A stretch of DNA of 64,000 bases from an uncultured Alphaproteobacteria bacterium (GTDB lineage Bacteria > Pseudomonadota > Alphaproteobacteria > RF32 > CAG-239): assembly GCA_944393695.1 (NCBI GenBank), contig CALYAY010000001.1:62001-126000 (forward strand), written 5' to 3'. The notes under the pieces are model-generated. The model saw only the letters and a list, made by a program, of their open reading frames with translations. It did no database searches and was not told the origin of the DNA. The position numbers and the translations under genes are program-made. Shown piece after piece: positions 44,611 through 51,991 of the stretch; position 1 is the first letter of the stretch; every line of letters begins with the position of its first letter.

Positions 44611-45112
44611 AAAACCCAACAAAGCCGAACGCCTTATCTATAAAGCTCTGCAAACAGCCATAAAAGAAGACAAACTCCGTCTTTACCTGGATTATGGAAA
44701 AATAAATCGTCCGGGTTCGCCGGTTTATGACCCGTGGGAAAACCTTCTTCCCCTGCTTGTTCCGGCCATTCTCGGATTGTTGCTAATTCTTGCTGCCGGT
44801 GTCGTCTTCGGCCTTTTGTTTATTGTTGCCGGCATCATGGTCTACAGCACCTATTTCAAAAAGAAAGTTTATCTGCGCCTGATTTCCCGCACCAAAAATT
44901 TCATCACCTCCGGTTATGAAAACTGCCAAAAACTTTGGGAATTCGGCGGCATTGTGCTGGTTAATGCGGCAAACAAAAAACACGGCTGCGTTTCACCTGA
45001 CGGCGACTGGAAAGAATTCGTCGTCCAAAACTACGCTGATTACATGACTGACATCCCTCAAAAGGATTCTGCCGATGAAAAACCTGAAGAAACTGCAAAA
45101 CCGGCAGCCTGA
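44603..45112 (+). CDS. Small inner-membrane protein of unknown function
   Basis: A 169-residue protein with a charged N-terminus, two adjacent transmembrane segments (about residues 48-86, LLPLLVPAILGLLLILAAGV and FGLLFIVAGIMVYST) and a cytoplasmic tail ending in Pro/Glu/Ala residues. I do not recognise a family. It is translationally coupled to mltA upstream (8-bp overlap) and overlaps the smr gene by 38 bp, so it belongs to the secB-divergent operon and may have a role in envelope maintenance by association only. Confidence 0.68.
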   Translation: MNKKPNKAERLIYKALQTAIKEDKLRLYLDYGKINRPGSPVYDPWENLLPLLVPAILGLLLILAAGVVFGLLFIVAGIMVYSTYFKKKVYLRLISRTKNFITSGYENCQKLWEFGGIVLVNAANKKHGCVSPDGDWKEFVVQNYADYMTDIPQKDSADEKPEETAKPAA

Positions 45113-45623
45113 TTTTGACCAACAGGAATGGGACGAATTCACCAAAGACATAAAACCCATTCCTCAGCCGGACATCTCCGACAACACCAAGCCTCTGATA
45201 ATTGACCTGGATATCTCTCCTGTCGTCAACATTCACACCATTCCTGACAGTCAGAGCGACCTGCATCCCGGAAACACAACAAACATAGACAAACGCACCG
45301 CTCAAAAATTCAACCGGGAAGAATTTAAGATTGAAGCCATATTGGACCTTCACGGCCAAACCGAAAAAAATGCCTTTGACAAAGTCAGTAAATTCATCAC
45401 CTCAGCCTATGCCAACGGCAAACGCTGCGTCCTGATAATCACCGGCAAAGGCCTGCCGCATGACGATGAAGACATCTTCGCTGCCCGTGGCATCTTAAAA
45501 AATTGTGTTCCCAACTGGCTTAATTCTCCGGAACTCCGTCCGATGATTTTGGCTTATAAAAATCCGTCCGAGTCCCGCGGCGGCAGCGGTGCTCTTTACA
45601 TCCTTCTCCGCCGCCACCGCTAA
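45075..45623 (+). CDS. Smr-domain protein
   Basis: A 182-residue protein with a C-terminal Smr domain (about 95-182): LDLHG (the conserved DxH motif) and ITGKGLPH (TGxG motif), ending ALYILLRRHR. Smr domains of this size are structure-dependent endonucleases or RNA/DNA-binding modules; alphaproteobacterial members sit after mltA as here. The N-terminal 80 residues are charged and probably unstructured. The ATG at 45075 overlaps the preceding gene by 38 bp; later starts would shorten only the disordered part. Confidence 0.85.
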   Translation: MKNLKKLQNRQPDFDQQEWDEFTKDIKPIPQPDISDNTKPLIIDLDISPVVNIHTIPDSQSDLHPGNTTNIDKRTAQKFNREEFKIEAILDLHGQTEKNAFDKVSKFITSAYANGKRCVLIITGKGLPHDDEDIFAARGILKNCVPNWLNSPELRPMILAYKNPSESRGGSGALYILLRRHR

Positions 45624-45744
45624 CAAAATTTTTCCCTTCCCTCACCTCTCTTATTCCTGACACTTTTTATCATCCCCGCTTTCCGTCATTCTCGCCCTCT
45701 CTCTTACTGACATACTCTAATTTCCTCTCGCTGTCATACTCCGT

Positions 45745-46030
45745 CCTCTCCTCTTAGTCATACTCCGGCTTGACCGGAGTACCCAGGTAAAAAAGTCGCT
45801 TTTTTATACCTCTCCCTATAAGAGGGAAGAGGTCGACACAACATGTAGGGTGAGGGTGACAACCAATTTTCCTATTATTCTCTCCCTAAAATCTTAGGGA
45901 GAGTTAGAGAGGGTTTCACATTCAAATAAAACTGTCATCCCTCGTTCAGCGTCAGTCTGAACGTCAAGGGATCTTCCCTATTGCCCTCTCCCCTTTAGAA
46001 AAGGAAGCCGGAGGGGTCAAATACCTGCCT
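45745..46030. repeat. Mosaic intergenic repeat island 2
   Basis: The 531-bp gap between smr and dnaQ holds no gene. It repeats island 1 in a rearranged order: hairpin TACTCCGG-cttga-CCGGAGTA (45761-45781); the CT/GA-rich module with GAGGTCGACACAAC (45795-45859); the palindrome CTCTCCCTAA-aatc-TTAGGGAGAG with its GAGGGTTTCA tail (45880-45919); and the TCATCCCTCGTTCAGCG module (45929-46020). In island 1 the palindrome comes last, so the modules move independently. Confidence 0.85.
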
Positions 46031-46113
46031 TACCTTCTTCACATCCACTCTCTTCTTTGTCATTCCCAGCTCCTCTATTTACCAGGGAGAAAAAACCGGG
46101 AGATCCAATATAA

Positions 46114-46150
46114 GAAAAGTCCCGAAAGCTCACCACTTTCGGGACTTTTC
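46114..46150. terminator. Terminator between repeat island 2 and dnaQ
   Basis: Perfect 15-bp stem GAAAAGTCCCGAAAG / CTTTCGGGACTTTTC, loop CTCACCA, with T-rich flanks; 4 bp past the dnaQ stop on the minus strand. Confidence 0.85.
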
Positions 46151-46154
46151 TTTT

Positions 46155-46853
46155 TCACAAATTCCAAATTGCATTTTTCAACTTATTAGCCAGAAAATCC
46201 TCATGAGCCGCTATTTCCTCAGCTGTCAGAGGAAAATCCCTCGGCGCACGAAATTTCCGCTCTATCGGCATCTCAGACGCAGCCGCAACATCATGAGACA
46301 CCTCCTGCTTCAAATCACCCAGCATAGACGGTTCCTGCCCGCCCAACAGCTCCAGATAAACCTCCGCCAGCAATTGGGCATCAAGCAAAGCGCCGTGCAA
46401 AGTACGATTACTGTTATCCACCCCGAAACGTTTACACAACGCATCAAGGTTAACCCTGGCGCCCGGAAATTTCTTTCGGGCCATTTCCAGCGTATCAACC
46501 ACGCGCTCCCAGGGATATTCGGCAAATCCCAACCCCTTAAGCTCAAAATTGATAAACTTCATATCAAATGAAGCATTATGCGCCACCAGAATGCCGTCAT
46601 CGCCGATAAAATCCACCCACTGCTGGGCAACTTCCCTAAAAGTCGGAAAATCTTTCAGATAATCATAACTCAGACCATGAACTTTAAATGCCTCTTCCGG
46701 AACTTCTCTTTCCGGATTAATATACTGATGATAAGTCACTCCCGTCGGAATATGATTTATCAGCTCCACGGCACCTATTTCAACTAATTTATCCCCCTCT
46801 TCGGGATAAAAACCCGTCGTTTCTGTATCAAAAACAATCTCTCTTACCATCAT
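46155..46853 (-). CDS. dnaQ: DNA polymerase III epsilon subunit (proofreading exonuclease)
   Basis: The 3'-5' proofreading exonuclease of the replicase (232 aa). DEDDh motifs: FDTETTGF (Exo I), VAHNASFDMKF (Exo II) and HGALLDAQLLAEVY (Exo III, with the His). The C-terminal tail would bind the polymerase alpha subunit. I chose the ATG at 46853, 8 nt after GGA; the longer frame begins at a TTG (46859). The gene overlaps coaE by 26 bp. coaE-dnaQ beside the origin is a common alphaproteobacterial arrangement. Confidence 0.95.
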   Translation of the reverse strand: MMVREIVFDTETTGFYPEEGDKLVEIGAVELINHIPTGVTYHQYINPEREVPEEAFKVHGLSYDYLKDFPTFREVAQQWVDFIGDDGILVAHNASFDMKFINFELKGLGFAEYPWERVVDTLEMARKKFPGARVNLDALCKRFGVDNSNRTLHGALLDAQLLAEVYLELLGGQEPSMLGDLKQEVSHDVAAASEMPIERKFRAPRDFPLTAEEIAAHEDFLANKLKNAIWNL

Positions 46854-47430
46854 ATTCAAATTCCGTAATCAATTTTGCCAATTCTGCCCGCAGCACATTC
46901 TTCGGCCGGTTTGTATCAATAACCGCATCAGCGGTTCTCTCACCGTCGATTCCTTTTCTCTGCACGGCAACAATATCCCTAAACTCCCTCTCGCTGATAT
47001 TATCCCGCCGCATCACTCTCTGCATTTGAATCCGTTCATCTGCATCGGCCAGAATAACCCGGTAACAATATTTATTCCACCCCATTTTGTGCAGCAAAGC
47101 AACATCTAAAAAAAGCAGACCGTCATAAAAAGCATTTTTTCGGATAAATTCTTTCAGCATCTCATTCAAAAAAGGATGAATAAGCCCCTCCAGCCGTTGC
47201 AATTCCTTAATATCAGAAAAAACAATCTGCCGCAGTTTCCGCTTGTTAATCCCCTCACCTTCTGCCACAGCGGGAAAAAGCAATGCAACTTGCCGGACAA
47301 ATTTCTTATTCCTGTACAAACGCCGCACCCAACCGTCAACATCCAGCACCGGATACCCCAGTGAACGCACTTCCTCTGACAGTGTCGTTTTTCCGCAACC
47401 GATAAAACCGGTAATAGCCACAAGCTTCAT
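46828..47430 (-). CDS. coaE: Dephospho-CoA kinase
   Basis: Last step of coenzyme A synthesis, phosphorylating the 3'-hydroxyl of dephospho-CoA (200 aa). The P-loop is GFIGCGKTT; LDVDGWVRRLY corresponds to the DAD substrate motif; LEGLIHPFL and FLDVALLHKMGW follow. I chose the ATG at 47430 (AGGA upstream) rather than 47469. maf and aroE, which usually precede coaE toward the origin, are missing: only the origin-like gap follows. Confidence 0.93.
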   Translation of the reverse strand: MKLVAITGFIGCGKTTLSEEVRSLGYPVLDVDGWVRRLYRNKKFVRQVALLFPAVAEGEGINKRKLRQIVFSDIKELQRLEGLIHPFLNEMLKEFIRKNAFYDGLLFLDVALLHKMGWNKYCYRVILADADERIQMQRVMRRDNISEREFRDIVAVQRKGIDGERTADAVIDTNRPKNVLRAELAKLITEFEYDGKRDCF

Positions 47431-47461
47431 AAATTTTCCTAAAAACAATAAGTTAAGTAAC

Positions 47462-47816
47462 TTATACACAAAAACGGAAACTTCTGTGCATAACTCTTCC
47501 GTTTTCCTTATTTATATAAATTAATCCCCGATATGTAAAATTTATTCTACGGACTTACCCACAAACATTCTTCCCAAAATTTACTTTTCTTTAAAACTTT
47601 TTTCCGGATTCGCTGAATTTTCCTCTTTACAAGGGCTGACTCGACACAAAATTTAAGTTTTTGTTAATTTCTTTAAATTTTGTTATCGATTCGTTAAAAA
47701 TTTATTAACAAGGTATCATCCAGCGCTTTTTAAACTTATCCACATAACTCACAGGGATATACAAATAACCACATAAATTTTAAATTAATTAGTTAGGACA
47801 ATCAGCCTGTGCATAA
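47462..47816. other. oriC: Putative chromosomal replication origin (oriC)
   Basis: The 515-bp gap between coaE (-) and rho (+) carries five DnaA-box matches to TTATNCACA: TTATACACA (47462-47470), TTATGCACA on the minus strand (47485-47493 and 47808-47816), TTATCCACA (47736-47744) and TTACCCACA with one mismatch (47555-47563). Between them lies a very AT-rich stretch (about 47575-47735), a candidate unwinding element. Flanking genes diverge, and base composition of the + strand changes here: hand counts give C/G of 23/12 (6121-6180) and 16/8 (9481-9540) to the left but 9/16 (53161-53220) and 11/13 (55681-55740) to the right. The parS sites lie 6-7 kb away. Confidence 0.75.
47694..47708. promoter_or_regulatory. 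Possible CtrA-binding site in the origin
   Basis: TTAA-N7-TTAA (TTAAAAATTTATTAA), the full CtrA consensus, in the AT-rich core of the putative origin. In such AT-rich DNA a chance match is quite possible. Confidence 0.3.
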
Positions 47817-47835
47817 CCGTGCCCAAAACAAACAA

Positions 47836-47864
47836 TTGACTTTTGTACATTTAAATCATATAAC
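47836..47864 (+). promoter_or_regulatory. Sigma-70-type promoter of rho
   Basis: TTGACT (47836-47841), 17-bp spacer, TATAAC (47859-47864). Predicted transcription start is near 47871, about 75 bp before the rho ATG. Confidence 0.7.
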
Positions 47865-47880
47865 CAAACCAGTTAATATC

Positions 47881-47904
47881 AGAAAGCTTCCTGCTTTCTT
47901 TTTC
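47881..47904 (+). terminator. Terminator-like hairpin in the rho leader (possible attenuator)
   Basis: AGAAAGC-ttcct-GCTTTCT followed by T5, only about 10 nt after the predicted rho transcription start. Its position inside the leader suggests attenuation rather than ordinary termination. Confidence 0.5.
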
Positions 47905-47945
47905 AAATTCTTTTCTGAATAAATTCCAACAACATAGGTCATATA

Positions 47946-49199
47946 ATGCATTTACAAGAGCTTAAGCAAAAATCCCCTAAAGAACTACTGACTCAGGCTG
48001 AAGAACTGGGCATAGACGATGCTTCTTCCATGCGTGTACAGGATTTGATTTTCGCTATTTTGAAAAAAGTAGCCTCTGACGACGAAATTATTTACGGTGA
48101 CGGTACAATAGAAGTTCTTCCCGATGGTTTTGGTTTTCTGCGTTCTACGGAATCCAATTACCTGGCCAGTCCTGATGATATTTACGTCTCTCCCGTTCAG
48201 GTTAAAAAATTTGGTTTGCGCACCGGGGATACTGTTGAATGCGAAATCCGGGCTCCCCGGGACAATGAACGCTATTTTGCTCTGACCAAAATCAATCGCA
48301 TTAATTTTGAAGACCCCGAAAAATCTAAGCTTCGTGTTAATTTTGACAACCTGACCCCGCTTTATCCGACTGAAAAATTAAATTTTGACATTATATGCGG
48401 TGAAAAAGACTATACCACCAGGGTAATTGATCTTATTGCGCCTCAGGGCAAAGGACAACGCGGACTTATCGTTGCCCCTCCCCGCACCGGAAAAACCGTT
48501 ATGCTGCAGAATATTGCCCACGCCATAGCCACCAATCATCCGGAAGTTTACCTGATGGTTCTGCTTATTGATGAGCGCCCGGAAGAGGTTACCGATATGA
48601 CCCGCTCCGTAAAAGGTGAAGTCATTTCTTCCACCTTTGACGAACCTGCTGCCCGTCATGTTCAGGTTGCCGAAATGGTGGTTGAAAAGGCCAAACGTCT
48701 GGTCGAAACCAAAAAAGATGTTGTCATTCTTCTCGATTCCATCACTCGTTTGGGCCGGGCTTACAATGCTGTCATCCCCTCTTCCGGAAAGGTTTTGACC
48801 GGTGGTGTTGACGCCAATGCCCTGCAACGCCCGAAACGTTTGCTGGGAGCGGCGCGCAATGTTGAAGAAGGCGGATCGTTAACCATCATTGCCACGGCTT
48901 TGATTGATACCGGTTCCCGCATGGATGAAGTTATTTTTGAAGAATTCAAAGGTACCGGTAATTCTGAAATTATTCTTGACAGAAAACTCGTTGACAAACG
49001 CTTGTTCCCGACCATTGACATCACCCGTTCCGGAACCCGCAAAGAAGAACTTCTCGTTGACCGCAACACCCTGACCAAAATGTGGGTTTTGCGTCGTGTT
49101 CTGATGCAAATGGGGCTGACTGACGGCATGGAATTTTTGCTTGACAAACTTCGTATTTCTAAAGATAATGCCGACTTCTTTAACAATATGAACAGTTAA
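47946..49199 (+). CDS. rho: Transcription termination factor Rho
   Basis: Hexameric RNA helicase that ends untranslated transcripts (417 aa, compact form). The N-terminal helix bundle [15 protein letters not shown] is followed by the cold-shock-like RNA-binding fold ([12 protein letters not shown]). The ATPase has Walker A ([11 protein letters not shown]), Walker B ([16 protein letters not shown]), the Q-loop ([16 protein letters not shown]) and the R-loop region (KGTGNSEI). It is the first gene right of the putative origin, in the order rho-mnmE-mnmG-rsmG-parA-parB. Confidence 0.97.
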   Translation: MHLQELKQKSPKELLTQAEELGIDDASSMRVQDLIFAILKKVASDDEIIYGDGTIEVLPDGFGFLRSTESNYLASPDDIYVSPVQVKKFGLRTGDTVECEIRAPRDNERYFALTKINRINFEDPEKSKLRVNFDNLTPLYPTEKLNFDIICGEKDYTTRVIDLIAPQGKGQRGLIVAPPRTGKTVMLQNIAHAIATNHPEVYLMVLLIDERPEEVTDMTRSVKGEVISSTFDEPAARHVQVAEMVVEKAKRLVETKKDVVILLDSITRLGRAYNAVIPSSGKVLTGGVDANALQRPKRLLGAARNVEEGGSLTIIATALIDTGSRMDEVIFEEFKGTGNSEIILDRKLVDKRLFPTIDITRSGTRKEELLVDRNTLTKMWVLRRVLMQMGLTDGMEFLLDKLRISKDNADFFNNMNS

Positions 49200-49220
49200 C
49201 CTGCTCATTAGTATAACGAA

Positions 49221-49257
49221 CAAAAGAGGCGCTGTGAAAAGTGCCTCTTTTGTTTTC
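49221..49257 (+). terminator. Rho-independent terminator after rho
   Basis: CAAAAGAGGC (49221-49230) pairs with GCCTCTTTTG (49243-49252) over a 12-nt loop, followed by TTTTC. Confidence 0.85.
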
Positions 49258-49927
49258 ATATATCTAAAAATTTTTTCAGGCTGGCCATATCATAAAATAT
49301 ATTTTTGATTCCTAGTTTTTTTACCTTTGCCGCATAATTCTCATTTTGATATATTTCACTGCCGAGAAAAGCCACAACATCCATTCCGGCACGAAGCCCG
49401 GCAGTCATTCCGGCAATTGAATCTTCTATAACCAGACAGTTTTCCGGTTTTTCTTCCATTTTTTTCGCGGCATAAAGAAACAGATCCGGCTCAGGTTTTC
49501 CCCGGCTGACACAGTCAACCGTATAAACATTTTCATCGGGAATAATTCCCCTGATTCCGATAACCTCTATTTTATGCATGGTTTTGCTTTTTATGCCTCC
49601 GGTGGCAATGCATTGTTTTATATTTTTCTTTTTTAATATATCCAACACTCCTTCAAACATATCTAATCCGTCATTATCCATAGCTGCAATATCCCGGGTC
49701 AGAACATCCTGCCAAAACTTCTCATCGGTTTCATAGCCCATTTGTTCCAGAATAATTTTTTTTGTACTGTCGCTGGTTCCGCCAAAATACTGGTTTATTT
49801 GCTCAAAACTGAAATCAAGTCCCAGCCTTTCTTTAAAAAATATCTGTCGGTTTTTTAACCAGACTTTTTCAGAATCGGCAATGACGCCGTCAAAATCCCA
49901 AATTATCAACTTATATTTATTATTCAT
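49256..49927 (-). CDS. HAD-superfamily phosphatase
   Basis: A 223-residue haloacid-dehalogenase-type hydrolase of the phosphoglycolate phosphatase/beta-phosphoglucomutase subgroup. Motif I is DFDGVIADSE (nucleophile and acid Asp), motif II a Thr in IATGG, motif III a Lys in SRGKPEPD, motif IV LVIEDSIAGMTAG. A helical cap lies at about 18-85. Likely substrates are small sugar phosphates; none can be specified. It is inserted on the opposite strand between rho and mnmE. Confidence 0.85.
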   Translation of the reverse strand: MNNKYKLIIWDFDGVIADSEKVWLKNRQIFFKERLGLDFSFEQINQYFGGTSDSTKKIILEQMGYETDEKFWQDVLTRDIAAMDNDGLDMFEGVLDILKKKNIKQCIATGGIKSKTMHKIEVIGIRGIIPDENVYTVDCVSRGKPEPDLFLYAAKKMEEKPENCLVIEDSIAGMTAGLRAGMDVVAFLGSEIYQNENYAAKVKKLGIKNIFYDMASLKKFLDI

Positions 49928-50066
49928 AAAACTATCAACCCTTTAGTGAAAAAAATAACGAGTCCGTATAAAGCCCGTACAAACGAATTTTTAATAGTTT
50001 ATGATGTTTTAGTTAACTTAAGATAAATTTGCGCTGTGGAGTCAAAAAATCGATATTTTTTAAGAC

Positions 50067-50095
50067 TTGCATAAAATAACGATTTTTATTATACC
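50067..50095 (+). promoter_or_regulatory. Weak promoter candidate for mnmE
   Basis: TTGCAT (50067-50072), 17-bp spacer, TATACC (50090-50095), 26 bp before the ATG with AGGAG in between. Confidence 0.35.
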
Positions 50096-50120
50096 TTTTT
50101 TATCAATTTAGGAGAAAAAC

Positions 50121-51464
50121 ATGAGCGACAAAACAATTTATGCTTTATCAACCGTGCTGGGCAAGTCCGGAGTGGCCGTCATCCGTATTTCCGGAAGCAA
50201 AGCATTTGATGTTGTGCGTCTGATGACTTCTCTTAAAACGGATGAAATAAAACCGCGTTATGCCTATTTTGTTAAGCTGAAAGATATTGCCGGTCAGCAG
50301 ATTTTGGATAAGTGTCTTTTATTATATTTTAAAGCGCCGAATTCTTTTACCGGTGAAGATATTATCGAACTGCACACCCATGGATCCCGGGCAGTTATTT
50401 CTGCCGTATTAAACAACTTAAGCCGGATTCCCTATTTCCGCATGGCGGAACCGGGGGAATTTTCCAAACGGGCGTTTTATAATCAAAAAATGGATCTGAC
50501 CGAAGCTGAAGGTCTGGCTGACTTAATTGATGCCGAAACGGAAGCCCAGCAAAAATATGCTTTACGTCAAATGGAAGGAAATTTAAAGAATCTGTATGAA
50601 GATTGGCGAGAAAAACTTGTAAACATTATGGCTCACTTGGAAGCTTATATTGATTTTCCCGATGAAGAAATTCCAGAAAATATTGTCAGTGAAATGAATA
50701 ACACTGTATTTAAACTGAAAAACGAGATAAAAGAACATCTTTCTTCCGATAATATAGGTGAAAGATTACGTGAAGGTTTCCGGGTTGTTATTGTCGGACG
50801 TCCGAATGCCGGAAAATCAAGTCTGCTCAATGCTATTGCCAAAAGAGATGTTGTAATTGTTTCCGATATTGCCGGTACAACCCGCGATGCAGTAGATATT
50901 CACCTGGATTTGAATGGTTATCCCGTAATCATTACCGATACGGCCGGAATCCGTGAAACCGAAGAAGCTATTGAACGTCAAGGCGTTGAAATTGCCTATC
51001 GGAAAATAGAAGATGCCGATCTTCTCCTTTGCTTGTATGATGCTTCACAAGACACTGTTCAGGTATTTGAAAAAATAGAAAAAACATTTAAAAACAAAAT
51101 GATATATATAGCCAATAAAAGTGATAATTTAACTAAAGAACAGTGTTCTGAAATTAAAAAACAGGGAATAACTCTTATTTCTGTTAAACAACAACAGGGA
51201 ATAGATATTGTTTTGGATAAAATAAGTGCGGTTATCAATGATAAATTCACTTCTAATTCAAATCTTCTGATAACCCGTGCCCGTTATCGTGAAGCATTAA
51301 ACGAAGCTTTGCGGTCGCTTGATTTATTTAATTTAAATAAAGAAATTGAATTGTCTGCCGAAGATATTCGCCTGGCGGCACGTAAAATCGGCAAAATTAC
51401 CGGCCGAATAGAAATTGATGAAATTCTTGATAAAATATTCGGTAGTTTTTGTATCGGAAAATAA
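50121..51464 (+). CDS. mnmE: tRNA modification GTPase MnmE
   Basis: With MnmG it builds the (carboxymethyl)aminomethyl group at C5 of wobble uridine 34 (447 aa). An N-terminal tetrahydrofolate-binding domain (IYALSTVLGKSGVAVIRISG) is followed by a helical domain with an inserted G domain: G1 GRPNAGKSS, G2 in IAGTTRD, G3 DTAG, G4 NKSD. The conserved C-terminal FCIGK provides the essential Cys. AGGAG lies 7 nt before the ATG. The coding region contains one copy of the 15-bp motif (50700), and another overlaps the stop codon. Confidence 0.96.
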   Translation: MSDKTIYALSTVLGKSGVAVIRISGSKAFDVVRLMTSLKTDEIKPRYAYFVKLKDIAGQQILDKCLLLYFKAPNSFTGEDIIELHTHGSRAVISAVLNNLSRIPYFRMAEPGEFSKRAFYNQKMDLTEAEGLADLIDAETEAQQKYALRQMEGNLKNLYEDWREKLVNIMAHLEAYIDFPDEEIPENIVSEMNNTVFKLKNEIKEHLSSDNIGERLREGFRVVIVGRPNAGKSSLLNAIAKRDVVIVSDIAGTTRDAVDIHLDLNGYPVIITDTAGIRETEEAIERQGVEIAYRKIEDADLLLCLYDASQDTVQVFEKIEKTFKNKMIYIANKSDNLTKEQCSEIKKQGITLISVKQQQGIDIVLDKISAVINDKFTSNSNLLITRARYREALNEALRSLDLFNLNKEIELSAEDIRLAARKIGKITGRIEIDEILDKIFGSFCIGK

Positions 51465-51510
51465 CATTGTATTTAAAGTTGTTTCTTGTTTTAACACTGT
51501 ATTTAAAGCT

Positions 51511-51843
51511 TTATCCCAATTTATCTCCGTTTTTTACTTGTTGCAAAGGCGAAACTAAAATAATCCCTTGCTGCGCATAAACTCCCAAAACTAAAACTTC
51601 TGAAACAAAATTTGCTATTTGCTTGGGCGGAAAATTAATAACTGCCAAAATTTGTTTGTTTATCAGTTCTTCAGAAGAATAACATTGTGTGATTTGAGCT
51701 GAAGATTTTTTCAATCCTATTTCCGGGCCAAAATCTATTTCCAGCTGATAAGCCGGTTTTCTGGCCTTTTCAAAAAACGAAGCTTTTACGATTGTCCCAA
51801 CCCTTATATCCAACTTTTCAAAATCAGCAAATTTTGCCATCAT
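51511..51843 (-). CDS. csaA: CsaA-like tRNA-binding domain protein
   Basis: A 110-residue OB-fold protein of the tRNA-binding/EMAP-II type, like CsaA, proposed as an export-related chaperone. Family signs: FEKLDIRVGTIVKASFFEKA, YQLEIDFGPEIGLKKSSAQI, and ILAVINFPPKQIANFVSEVL. I chose the first of two adjacent ATGs (51843), with AAGG 6 nt upstream; a longer frame from 51873 reads through a copy of the 15-bp motif and is unlikely. It lies alone on the minus strand between mnmE and mnmG. Confidence 0.88.
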   Translation of the reverse strand: MMAKFADFEKLDIRVGTIVKASFFEKARKPAYQLEIDFGPEIGLKKSSAQITQCYSSEELINKQILAVINFPPKQIANFVSEVLVLGVYAQQGIILVSPLQQVKNGDKLG

Positions 51844-51991
51844 CAATTTCCTTATAACACCGTATTTAAACATTATATAACTTAAACCTCTAAAAAAGCT
51901 TTAAAAAATAAACTTTTTGGCTCTTTAAACTCTTGCCAAAAAAACTAAGCTGTTGTAAACCGTTAAAAAAGTTAATTTTAGGCGGTTTAAT

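Noticed and set aside
45624..45744. tRNA or small RNA gene in the smr-dnaQ gap
   Set aside because: The stretch is CT-rich, repeat-derived and shows no cloverleaf or promoter.
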